Shown: one piece after another, positions 33,315 through 41,692 of the stretch | Numbering within the stretch: the first letter of the stretch is position 1 | Layout of the letters: every line of letters starts with the position of its first letter | The notes under the pieces: generated by a model | Told to the model about the DNA's origin: nothing | The model's input: the letters and a program-made list of their open reading frames with translations, nothing else | The model's database searches: none | Source of the DNA: Thalassobius sp047123305 | Lineage (GTDB): Bacteria; Pseudomonadota; Alphaproteobacteria; Rhodobacterales; Rhodobacteraceae | Assembly: GCF_047123305.1 (NCBI RefSeq) | Contig: NZ_CP138918.1 | Location: 2,356,001 to 2,420,000 of the forward strand | Reading direction: 5' to 3' | DNA length: 64,000 nucleotides | Made by a program: the position numbers and the translations under genes

Positions 33315-34613
33315 ATGAAATCATCTGATCGGATTATGAATGGCTGGCAGCTGATCTGTTTCAGCTGTCTGAGTGCGCCTTTGGCCATGGTTGGCTTTGC
33401 CGTGGTTAGTTTTGTGCCGACGTTTTACGCCATCGACATGGGGCTAGGATTGGCGGTTGTGGGCGCCGTTTTTATGTTTGGCCGTTTCTTCGATGTTTTC
33501 ACGGACCCGCTGATTGGCGCTTTGAGTGACCGCACAGGCGGGAGGCGCGGCCCACGGGTGCCCTGGATGCTGGTGTCATTCCCAGGCGTTCTCCTGTTTA
33601 CTTGGTTGCTGCTTTCACCGCCGGATTCCATTGGACCAGTCTATTTGTTTTGTGTGGTGTCCGGCTATCTGTTGTTTGTCACCGCGTTTGACGTGCCTTA
33701 CTCCAGCATTGGACTGGAGATATCTCCCAACGTGCACGAACGGTCTGTGCTGGCCGGGACCAAAGCCATCTTTCAAATCCTAGGAGCTTTGGTGGCGTCT
33801 TTGGTACCGGTGATCATCGGTGCGCAGATGGGGGTGTCGCTTGGCACGGTGGCGTTGGTTTTCATGATGGCAACGCCTGTGGCGATGGTTGCCTTTCTTA
33901 TCTGGACACCACAAAACACGTATAGGGTGGCGCAACCTCATCCAAGTCTTTGGGGCGCTTGGCGCAACTGCTTGCGGCAGAGCGCGTTTCGAAAATTGAT
34001 GATCGCATTCTTTGCTGTGCAAGCGGCCAATGCCATGACGGTGGGTCTGCTGGTTCTGTTCGCCACCCATGTGCTGCAGGCTCAAGCCTTGGTTGGGCAG
34101 ATGTTCTTGATGCTCCTGCTGGCGACGGCGTTCTTCGTGCCGGTGTGGATTCTCTTGTCCAGGAAAATTGGCAAGCGCAGAACCTGGATGAGCGCTATTC
34201 TTATTTGCGCTGTTGTTTTGGCCGCCAGTTATTCGGTTGGGGCGGGCGATACTCTTCTGATGCAGGCAATCTGCGTGGGCTTGGGGGCTTGCATGACCTG
34301 TGACGCGGTCTTGCCGACCTCCATGCTGGCAGATATCGTGGCACAGGATGAAACCGATAGCGGCCACCCCAGAGCAGCCAGCTATCTGGCCCTGAAAAAC
34401 GCTGCGTCCAAGATGGCATTCGTGGCGCCGATGGGAGTCGCCTTTCCGATTTTGGGATTAACGGGGTTTGACAAATCCGGCGCCAATGCTCCGGAGACAT
34501 TTGGTGTGCTCTTGTTCTTTTTCGCCGGACTTCCTTGCCTGCTGCGGATCGCAGTGGCAGCCTATTTGTGGCGCAAGCTAGAGGATAGGGTTGTGGATGC
34601 GCCCGCAACATGA
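33315..34613 (+). CDS. MFS transporter, GPH (MelB-like) cation symporter family
   Basis: This 432-residue inner-membrane protein has about twelve helices. The family loop GALSDRTGGRRGPRVPWML near residue 73 is the typical GPH/MFS A-motif, and YSSIGLEISPNVHERSVL follows. The start at ATG 33315 fits the family; the longer frame is not homologous. GPH members take up sugars or other organic solutes with Na+ or H+. The gene overlaps the downstream sensor kinase by ATGA, suggesting that the transporter and kinase work together, perhaps as a ligand-sensing pair. The substrate is unknown. Confidence 0.88.
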   Translation: MKSSDRIMNGWQLICFSCLSAPLAMVGFAVVSFVPTFYAIDMGLGLAVVGAVFMFGRFFDVFTDPLIGALSDRTGGRRGPRVPWMLVSFPGVLLFTWLLLSPPDSIGPVYLFCVVSGYLLFVTAFDVPYSSIGLEISPNVHERSVLAGTKAIFQILGALVASLVPVIIGAQMGVSLGTVALVFMMATPVAMVAFLIWTPQNTYRVAQPHPSLWGAWRNCLRQSAFRKLMIAFFAVQAANAMTVGLLVLFATHVLQAQALVGQMFLMLLLATAFFVPVWILLSRKIGKRRTWMSAILICAVVLAASYSVGAGDTLLMQAICVGLGACMTCDAVLPTSMLADIVAQDETDSGHPRAASYLALKNAASKMAFVAPMGVAFPILGLTGFDKSGANAPETFGVLLFFFAGLPCLLRIAVAAYLWRKLEDRVVDAPAT

Positions 34614-36262
34614 ACCAAGAGTTTGCTCCCCCAACTGAGGCCGAAATTCGAGCCGAAGAAGCGCGAATGCTGCGGGAGCGTGCGGTGGCCTCCGCGCGGT
34701 CAGTTTTTATCCTCATTGCCCTGATTGCGATCAGTCTCGCATCTGTACAGCTCTATCGGGAAGCCGTGATCTGGGTTGGCTTTGCATCGGTCATGGTGGT
34801 CGTCACGATCTTGTACGTGCGGTCTTGGCGGCATTCTGAAGACACACCACAACAGGTCAATCGCTACCTGATGGGGCATATCGCGATTTCGGCTTGCACG
34901 GGGCTGATTTGGGCTATTGGCGCCATGCAATTGGCCAGTCCAACATCGGAACTTCAGACGTTTTTGGCCGGTCTCTTTTTGACATCGATCACTGCGGGCG
35001 GCGTGATGGCAGGTACAGTTTATCGTCCTGGCTATCTTGCCATTGCTGTCTGTTCGCTGCTGCCATTTTGCCTCTATCTGTTTGTAACGATGGAGGGCGT
35101 GCAGCGCATTTATGGTGGGTTCCTTCTTTTATTTCTGAGCTTTTGTTTCACGACCAACAAGACGGCCAGTCAAAAAACGCGCGATGCTTTGGCGGCCAAG
35201 CTGACGAGTCGGAAAGCGGAACAGGCATTAGTGGACTTTGCCGAAGCCACCAAGCTTCAGCGTGCAACAAATCGGTCCTTGCAGGCCATTCGACATGACA
35301 TGGCGCAGCCGTTGCTAGCGCTGCGAAACTTTCTAGCAGAGATGGACCGGAAGGCGACCTCAGCGGCGCAAGCGGTTTTGGTACGACAAATTCGTCTTGC
35401 GCTGATCAGCCAGGAATCGCTTGTAGAGGAACTCTCAAATATCGACCATCCAGCACCGGAGCGCGTGCATGCCCAGATAGATGTGCCAGCGCTGGTGACT
35501 CAGCTGGAGGATGAATATCGGCCGCAGTTTGCGGCAGTGGGATGTGGTTTTTTTGTCAATGTGGAACTCGATTTCGTTGAAAGTGATCGCGCCAAACTTG
35601 AGCGTATTCTACGCAATTTTCTCAGTAACGCGGTGAAATATGGCGCATCTGGAGGGCGGGTTGACCTGTCAGTTATGGCACAAAGCCATGAGAGTGTTTG
35701 GCAAATTTCGGATCGTGGCCCTGGCATGACGGAGGCACAATTGCGTGCCGTCAGGCGTGGGGAAGACCTTGAAGCAACGCCCTTGGGCAGTGGGCTTGGT
35801 CTGGGTATTGCGCAAAAATTGGCCCAAGAGATTGGCGGATCGGTTGAGATCACCTCAAGCAAGAACATCGGAACACAAACTTTGCTGCGCCTGCCACACT
35901 TTGAAACTGCTGACGTGCAAGACCAGGCCTTTGTGTTGGTTATTGGGCAGGAGACCTTGCCCAACATGGGCGCCTGGGCTGACCTGATTTCTTCGTGGGT
36001 TTGGATGTTTGCCCATGCCGAAACCTGTGAAGTAGCATTAGAGATGATCTCTGTTTTGGGGCAGGTCCCGGATTTGATTGTTCTTGATCCACTTGCAGGT
36101 CAAACATTTTCCTTAGAGGACGTGCGCTCCATTGGTGCACATGCGCCCATCGTGCATCTCATACACCCTTCACACGAGGCGGTTCTGCCAACAGATCAGA
36201 CGGCTATCGTATTGCCCGATCACGAAGTTGAGCTGCGGCAGATGTTAGAGCGTCACTTTTAA
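34610..36262 (+). CDS. Membrane sensor histidine kinase with degenerate receiver-like tail
   Basis: This is a 550-residue kinase. Residues about 30-185 contain five to six membrane helices. A coiled region precedes the H-box AIRHDMAQPLLALRNFL (His about 228). The ATPase domain (about 300-435) has LRNFLSNAVKYGA, DRGPGMTEAQL and GLGLGIAQKLA. The last 110 residues (DVQDQAFVLVIGQETL to the end) resemble a receiver fold with DLIVLDPLAG but lack the normal acidic pocket. Its stop overlaps by 4 bp the stop of the convergent LuxR-type response regulator, its probable partner. The gene is coupled to the upstream MFS transporter. Confidence 0.88.
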   Translation: MNQEFAPPTEAEIRAEEARMLRERAVASARSVFILIALIAISLASVQLYREAVIWVGFASVMVVVTILYVRSWRHSEDTPQQVNRYLMGHIAISACTGLIWAIGAMQLASPTSELQTFLAGLFLTSITAGGVMAGTVYRPGYLAIAVCSLLPFCLYLFVTMEGVQRIYGGFLLLFLSFCFTTNKTASQKTRDALAAKLTSRKAEQALVDFAEATKLQRATNRSLQAIRHDMAQPLLALRNFLAEMDRKATSAAQAVLVRQIRLALISQESLVEELSNIDHPAPERVHAQIDVPALVTQLEDEYRPQFAAVGCGFFVNVELDFVESDRAKLERILRNFLSNAVKYGASGGRVDLSVMAQSHESVWQISDRGPGMTEAQLRAVRRGEDLEATPLGSGLGLGIAQKLAQEIGGSVEITSSKNIGTQTLLRLPHFETADVQDQAFVLVIGQETLPNMGAWADLISSWVWMFAHAETCEVALEMISVLGQVPDLIVLDPLAGQTFSLEDVRSIGAHAPIVHLIHPSHEAVLPTDQTAIVLPDHEVELRQMLERHF

Positions 36263-36933
36263 AACAACGCCAGTTCGCGCGCTCTTTGAACCGCTGCGGC
36301 GCGGTTGCCGACCGACAGTTCCCGGAAAATCGCCTTGGCGTGGGTTTTCACAGTGTTTTCACTGATGGAGAGCGCGCGGGCGATGTCTTTGTTGGTGGCG
36401 CCTTCGGCCATCATCCCCAAGACTCGCTGCTGTTGAGGGCCCAGTTTGGGTTGCACAATTGTATCCGTGCCGTCGGGTTGGAAGATCATGCGGCGCGCCC
36501 CATTTTGAACGGACCGCACAGGTTGCGGGCCAGCCTCAGAAGCAGATTTGATGGCATCGAGCAGAATTTGCTCGTCGCTGGATTTGTGCACAAAACAAAA
36601 CGCCCCCACCAACTCTGCATTGCTGCGCGTTATCGCATCTTCGGAAGCAGAAAGCACAATCACCTGCACCCCGATGTCGCGGCTGCGCAATGCGCCGATC
36701 AGCGCGATCCCATTGATCTGTCTCATTGCCAGATCCGTGACAACCACATCCCATTTTTGACCATCATCCGTTGCTTTTAGGAAGCTGGTCGCCGTCGCGA
36801 AGCTCTGCACGTCAAGGTCCAGGCCACAATTCTCAAATACGTAAGCGAGGCCCTGCAAAAACAGCACATGGTCATCAATTACGGCCAGACGGATTGGTGA
36901 CTTCCCCAATTTTGACTTCCCCCATTCAAACAA
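36259..36933 (-). CDS. LuxR-family (NarL-type) response regulator
   Basis: This 224-residue regulator has an N-terminal receiver domain (about residues 15-130, AVIDDHVLFLQGL, phosphoacceptor Asp in VVVTDLAMRQINGI, VIVLSASED) and a C-terminal LuxR helix-turn-helix (about 155-215, GATNKDIARALSISENTVKTHAKAI). It is tail-to-tail with the histidine kinase and shares four bases with it, so the two transcripts are antisense at their 3' ends. It is the likely output of that kinase, possibly on the MFS gene or the adhesin. Confidence 0.92.
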   Translation of the reverse strand: MFEWGKSKLGKSPIRLAVIDDHVLFLQGLAYVFENCGLDLDVQSFATATSFLKATDDGQKWDVVVTDLAMRQINGIALIGALRSRDIGVQVIVLSASEDAITRSNAELVGAFCFVHKSSDEQILLDAIKSASEAGPQPVRSVQNGARRMIFQPDGTDTIVQPKLGPQQQRVLGMMAEGATNKDIARALSISENTVKTHAKAIFRELSVGNRAAAVQRARELALF

Positions 36934-37311
36934 CAGGTTTCAAGCGCCCAAATTGGGGGCGTTTTGCACTACGGTACACTTGATACTGTTAGGGGGAGTG
37001 ACGTTGTTGATCAACGCCTATACTTCCCTTCGCCCACGAGGATGCAGATGAATTTGCATATCAATTCTGTCTTGCAGCGAACTTCCGCTTTCCGCCCGAC
37101 GTGTCGACGGCTCAAGTCTGCTTTGGGCTGGGAGCGGTCCTTGATCCCATACAGACGAGTGGCAGGTTTGTCCGCATTGGCGCCGTTCAACCAAGTTGCG
37201 GCGATCGGCAGCTACGAGCCCAGAGTCACCGATGCTGCAGGTTGCACGAACAGCTGCTTTGACGCCGGGGCCGGGATCTGACATCTCCATGACGACGGGG
37301 ACGAGCTATCT
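36934..37311. other. Intergenic region with degenerate repeats
   Basis: No gene is recognised upstream of the response regulator. The part 37075-37260 contains AGCGAACTTCCGCTTTCCGC, AGTCTGCTTTGGGCTGGGAG and GATGCTGCAGGTTGCACGAA, which have the look of the AGCGGAC-type intergenic repeats elsewhere in the window. The region 36960-37030 (TTGATACTGTTAGG) may hold a promoter. Confidence 0.4.
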
Positions 37312-38202
37312 TTACTGTTTCAACGGCACGCAACTTTCACTAAGGGCATCAATCATTGCCCTCATGCGCTTGTTAAGGCGGCGCTTGCTGCTGTGAACCA
37401 CATAAATGCCGTAGTCGGCATGTTTGAGATGGGGCAGCACAGGTAACAGCTTGCCCTGTTGCACCTGGCTATCGACGACGAAAAGTGGCAACCGAATGAT
37501 CCCGTCATCATTTAAAGCTGCGTCCAGCAGAAACCTGCCGTAGTTGGATCTCAAGGCGGGGCGAAACTTTACTGTCCTTCGTTTCCCTTCGTGCTCAAAA
37601 GCCCAAGTCGCGCGGCGCTCGGCCCCGTAATGCAAGAGCGCATGGTCGGACAATTCATCGACGTTTTCGGGCAATCTGCGGGTTGCCGCATACCGTTTAC
37701 TTGCAAACAATCCGTGCTGCGTTGTGCCTAGCCGATGGCAATGCAGGCCCTGTAATTCAGTCGCCGTCACGCGCAGCGCGAGGTCATAGTTTTCACTGTC
37801 CAGATCAACAGTCCGATCATCGAAGTCTATAGTCAGGTCGATGTTGGGGTGATCCTGAGCGAACTTGAACAACGTTGGCTTGAGGTAGGTCAGCCCAAAC
37901 TCACGTGCGATGGTGATGGACAGCGGCCCCTTGAGCGTATGGCCCACTTGTAAGAAATCGGCGTCCAGTTCATCAACTTCAGCGACCATTTGGCTGGCCC
38001 TTTGGTAAAGTTCTTGCCCGGCGCTCGTGACCTCCCACACACGGGGTTGGCGGTCGATCAGTCGAACAGAGTAGCGCTCCTCGAGCTGAGCCAATCTGCG
38101 GCTGACGGCCGACTTGGCTATGTTCATTTCTTCAGCCGCGCGCGCGATCCCGCCGCTGTCTACGACTTTGACAAACAAGCGAAGGTCTTCGATCTGGCCC
38201 AT
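37312..38202 (-). CDS. LysR-family transcriptional regulator
   Basis: This 297-residue regulator has an N-terminal winged helix (about residues 3-60, RAAEEMNIAKSAVSRRLAQLEERY) of the CrgA/AaeR-type subgroup and a C-terminal effector domain. The start is put at MGQIEDLRLF, the normal subgroup N-terminus; the upstream frame adds 31 residues with no match. It is divergent from the six-gene redox operon that starts at 38388, with a 185-bp gap, and is its likely regulator. The subgroup often responds to aromatic or quinone-like compounds. Confidence 0.88.
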   Translation of the reverse strand: MGQIEDLRLFVKVVDSGGIARAAEEMNIAKSAVSRRLAQLEERYSVRLIDRQPRVWEVTSAGQELYQRASQMVAEVDELDADFLQVGHTLKGPLSITIAREFGLTYLKPTLFKFAQDHPNIDLTIDFDDRTVDLDSENYDLALRVTATELQGLHCHRLGTTQHGLFASKRYAATRRLPENVDELSDHALLHYGAERRATWAFEHEGKRRTVKFRPALRSNYGRFLLDAALNDDGIIRLPLFVVDSQVQQGKLLPVLPHLKHADYGIYVVHSSKRRLNKRMRAMIDALSESCVPLKQ

Positions 38203-38387
38203 AGTTCGGATGTCCCGTTTGTTTACGTGCGCACACATGTGGCTGCTCTTGATACTACGGACCAGCCGAAACGGGAAGCAAATCGGCGTTCTCATTTTGT
38301 GACCTTAAAGGGCACATTTTTCTGACTACACAGATTTTCCGCAACCCTTAGCTTGCAGCGTGTCTTAACACAAATCCGGAGAACCTC

Positions 38388-39608
38388 ATGAGAATGACCA
38401 AATCTATTTTGACCGCAAGCGCTTTGGCGTTGGTCGCGGCGAATGCAGTTCAAGCGCAATCTCTGTCTTCGGCAGGCGCGCTGGCTTTCGATGACGCTGA
38501 CACCCTTTTTGTGGGCGATGCCAAAGCGGGGCTCGTCCATGCCTTTGATCTTGGTGACGCGCTTGCAGACCAATCCGGTTATCAGCTTGGCCGCGCTCAG
38601 ACCTTCGAAGGACGCACAATCTTCAACAATCTCGATGTTGAGATTGCAGCTATCTTGGGCGTTGAGCCAGAGCAGGTCGTGATCAACGACATGGTGGTTC
38701 ACAAGCCCAGCAAGCAGATTTTCCTGTCAGTGCATCGTGGGCATGGACCGGATGCAGAGGCCGTAATCGTGTCGGTCAACAACGGCGCGCTTGAGCTGGT
38801 CGATCTGGCAACAGCCGATCATTCGTCCATGTCTGTTGGACCAGTGCCAACCTCTGCCACACTTGAATTCGGGCAACCACTCAATACGCTGGCCATCACG
38901 GACATCGATTACTACCAAGGTGAATTACTGGTGGCGGGTGTCTCGAACGAAGAGTTCAGTTCCAAGCTGCGGCGGATGCCATTCCCGTTCACCGACGAGA
39001 TCAGCACATCCTCCATCGAGATCTGGCACGCCGTTCACGCACAATATGAGACCCGTGCGCCTATCATCGCGCAAACGGTGGCTGAGTTGGATGGTGTTGC
39101 GACCTTGATCGCGATCTACGCCTGTACGCCTATCGTGAAGATCCCGTTGTCCGAATTGACGGATGGTGCAGAAGTTAAAGGGACAATGATCGGCGAGATT
39201 GGCTTTGGCAACACGCCACTGGACATCGTGCCCTACGTAAACGCGTGGGATGGCACCAGCAATGTTGTGGTGACCAATACCAACCGTTCTGCCGCGTCAC
39301 TGAGCCTTGCGGGCCTCGCTGCGGCTGAGGCAATGCCTGAGGGTGAAGGTGTTCAGCCTGTCTTCTCTGTTGCGGGTGTAGATCAGTTTCCGTTGCCGAT
39401 GAGCGGGACGATGCATCTGGACACGTTGGATGAGACCTATGCCGTGGTTGTGCGCACCAGCCCCGAGGACCCGCGCAACATTCAGCTCCATACGGTCGCA
39501 ATGCCGTTCTTCTTTGACCGTGCGGATCACATCGTCGAGATGAATTTTGAGAGCTTTACCGCGGACCCGTTCGGCCACAAAGCCGCAGGGCCGGTGGAAT
39601 ACAACTAA
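38388..39608 (+). CDS. Exported protein, probable beta-propeller, of the redox operon
   Basis: This is a 406-residue protein with a Sec signal peptide (residues 1-23, cleavage near VQAQS). The mature part has repeated blade-like stretches such as AGALAFDDADTLFVGDAKAG and NTLAITDIDYYQGELLVAGVS, consistent with a YncE/SMP-30-like propeller. It has a single cysteine (IYACTP) and ends in a histidine- and acid-containing tail. No enzyme family can be named. It heads an operon of glutathione- and iron-sulfur-dependent enzymes, so a periplasmic binding or sensing role for a redox-active compound is possible. Confidence 0.65.
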   Translation: MRMTKSILTASALALVAANAVQAQSLSSAGALAFDDADTLFVGDAKAGLVHAFDLGDALADQSGYQLGRAQTFEGRTIFNNLDVEIAAILGVEPEQVVINDMVVHKPSKQIFLSVHRGHGPDAEAVIVSVNNGALELVDLATADHSSMSVGPVPTSATLEFGQPLNTLAITDIDYYQGELLVAGVSNEEFSSKLRRMPFPFTDEISTSSIEIWHAVHAQYETRAPIIAQTVAELDGVATLIAIYACTPIVKIPLSELTDGAEVKGTMIGEIGFGNTPLDIVPYVNAWDGTSNVVVTNTNRSAASLSLAGLAAAEAMPEGEGVQPVFSVAGVDQFPLPMSGTMHLDTLDETYAVVVRTSPEDPRNIQLHTVAMPFFFDRADHIVEMNFESFTADPFGHKAAGPVEYN

Positions 39609-40678
39609 TGTTTGCGTCGCAAACCTGGATGCGGCGGGCTTTGCTCGCCGCACTCATCGCGGTGCCTTTGCCCGTTTTGGCGGAACTTGCTGCTCGCTTT
39701 GATCCAGTGTCGGGAGCCGTCGTGGTGACAGGCCTTGAGGGTGCAAGTCGTGCAGCATTGCTGGCAAATCCTGAGCTGCTTCGCTTGCAAGTCGCGAGCA
39801 TAAAAAGCACGCGCGGCATGCCAATAACCCTTCAGGATCAGGGTACGACCCTCGTCATTGAACCGCGTTTCGATCTGAGGCCGGGAACCGTTTACATGCT
39901 TGACCTGAATGGCACAGCCTTGGAAATCGTGCCCCCTATTGTAGAGGCAACGGTCCCGCGTTTGGTTGGTTTCGCCCCGTCACAGGCGGTTATTCCGGCC
40001 AATACGTTGCGGCTCTACCTTCATTTCTCAGAACCGATGGCGCGCGGGCAACTCCGTGAAGCTGTTGTTCTGATTGGCCATGATGGCACTGAGGTGCCAA
40101 GCCCTTTCCTCAACCTTGAAGTGGAACTTTGGGACCCTACCCAAACCCGCGCAACGCTGCTGCTCGATCCCGGGCGGATCAAGCAAGGCGTGGGGCCAAA
40201 TACGCAAGGTGGCGCACCATTGATGACGGGCGAGGCCTATCGGCTTGTCGTCTCTGAAGCGATGCAAAGCGCTGCGGGTGCCCCACTTGGGCAAGAGGCC
40301 TCAGTGGCCTTTCGGGTCGGTGACGCGGAACGGAGCGCGATCGTACCTGATGATTGGCAAATCCTTCCACCACCAGTGGGCAGCCACGCACCGGTGACGG
40401 TTGCCTTTGATCGGATCATCGATAGCGGAGCCGTCTTGCGGTTGCTCACCGTGGAAGATCCGCAAGGGGCCCCCGTTCGCGGTCAAATCGAAACGGATGG
40501 CGGCGCGTGGAGCTTGATCCCCAACCAACCGTGGCAGGACGGAACTTACCGGGTGATTGTCGATCCAGAACTCGAAGACGTTTCGGGCAACTCAATCAGC
40601 GCCGCTTTTGATGCCGCCGTGGGCACCATCGGAACCAACCATGCTCCGGTCACTCTCACTTTCAATATTACGCAATAG
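39608..40678 (+). CDS. Exported protein with Ig-like (Big_5-type) domains
   Basis: This 356-residue protein has a signal peptide (residues about 1-25, MRRALLAALIAVPLPVLA). Two segments read like bacterial Ig-like folds: residues about 110-215 (VPRLVGFAPSQAVIPANTL, RLYLHFSEPMARGQL) and about 240-340 (HAPVTVAFDRIIDSGAVL, DVSGNSISAAFD). It has no cysteine. The start shares its first base with the stop of the propeller gene, so the two exported proteins are made together and may form a complex. The function is unknown. Confidence 0.6.
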   Translation: MFASQTWMRRALLAALIAVPLPVLAELAARFDPVSGAVVVTGLEGASRAALLANPELLRLQVASIKSTRGMPITLQDQGTTLVIEPRFDLRPGTVYMLDLNGTALEIVPPIVEATVPRLVGFAPSQAVIPANTLRLYLHFSEPMARGQLREAVVLIGHDGTEVPSPFLNLEVELWDPTQTRATLLLDPGRIKQGVGPNTQGGAPLMTGEAYRLVVSEAMQSAAGAPLGQEASVAFRVGDAERSAIVPDDWQILPPPVGSHAPVTVAFDRIIDSGAVLRLLTVEDPQGAPVRGQIETDGGAWSLIPNQPWQDGTYRVIVDPELEDVSGNSISAAFDAAVGTIGTNHAPVTLTFNITQ

Positions 40679-40696
40679 ACACGCAGGAGGCATATC

Positions 40697-41692
40697 ATGG
40701 GATTGCTGCAGAACGGCCAATGGGTCGACAAATGGTACGACACAAAATCAACGGATGGGCGCTATGTGCGCAAGCCCTCCGCCTTTCGCAACTGGGTCAC
40801 CGCTGATGGCAGCGCAGGACCTTCGGGTGTGAGTGGGTTCAAGGCAGAAGCCGGCCGTTATCATCTATATGTCTCTCTCGCCTGTCCGTGGGCGCATCGG
40901 ACGTTGATTTTCCGGGCGCTGAAGGGCCTTGAAGACATGATCGATATCTCGATTGTGCATTGGTTCATGGGGCCAGATGGCTGGACCTTTGCACCCGGCG
41001 ATGGATCAACGCCTGACCCAATTAACAAAGCCAAATTTCTACACCAGGTCTACACGGCCGCAAAACCTGATTTCACGGGACGGGTGACTGTCCCGGTCTT
41101 GTGGGACAAAGAGCAGAACACCATCGTTTCAAACGAGTCCGCCGATATTATCCGTATGTTCAATACGGCTTTTGACAGTGTTGGCGCGGCGGCAGGTGAC
41201 TATTACCCTGCGGCAGAACGCCAAGAGATCGACGCGCTGAACGCCCAAATCTACGACACGGTCAATAACGGGGTCTACAAGGCCGGTTTTGCGACGACGC
41301 AAGCCGCCTATGAAGATGCGTTTGATCCGTTGTTTGAGACGCTCGACTGGCTAGAGGACCGTTTGTCCGCAAGGCGCTACCTGATGGGGGATCACCTAAC
41401 CGAGGCGGATTGGCGCTTGTTCACGACGTTGCTGCGGTTTGATCCGGTCTATGTCGGTCACTTCAAATGCAATCTCCGTCGCATCGCCGACTATCCGAAC
41501 CTCTCGGGATATGTCCGCGATCTGTATCAGCATCCAGGCGTCGCTACGACTGTCGACATCGACTATATCAAAAAGCACTATTACGGCAGCCATGAGACGG
41601 TGAACCCAACCCGCGTGGTCCCCAAAGGACCGGTTGTCGATTTTGCCGCCCCCCATAACCGCGCCTCATTGAACAAGGAAAATACAGCATGA
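40697..41692 (+). CDS. Glutathionyl-hydroquinone reductase-like GST (Xi/ECM4 type), first copy
   Basis: This 331-residue cytoplasmic protein has a thioredoxin-like N-domain with the catalytic motif SLACPWAHRTLIFRAL (Cys about 60) and a helical GST C-domain with NNGVYKAGFATTQAAYEDAF and DWRLFTTLLRFDPVYVGHF. These are signatures of YqjG/PcpF/ECM4 enzymes, which use glutathione to reduce glutathionyl-hydroquinones. AGGAGG at 40684 precedes the start. Its end overlaps the CDGSH-glutamate synthase gene by ATGA. A second paralogue lies at 43875. Confidence 0.9.
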   Translation: MGLLQNGQWVDKWYDTKSTDGRYVRKPSAFRNWVTADGSAGPSGVSGFKAEAGRYHLYVSLACPWAHRTLIFRALKGLEDMIDISIVHWFMGPDGWTFAPGDGSTPDPINKAKFLHQVYTAAKPDFTGRVTVPVLWDKEQNTIVSNESADIIRMFNTAFDSVGAAAGDYYPAAERQEIDALNAQIYDTVNNGVYKAGFATTQAAYEDAFDPLFETLDWLEDRLSARRYLMGDHLTEADWRLFTTLLRFDPVYVGHFKCNLRRIADYPNLSGYVRDLYQHPGVATTVDIDYIKKHYYGSHETVNPTRVVPKGPVVDFAAPHNRASLNKENTA

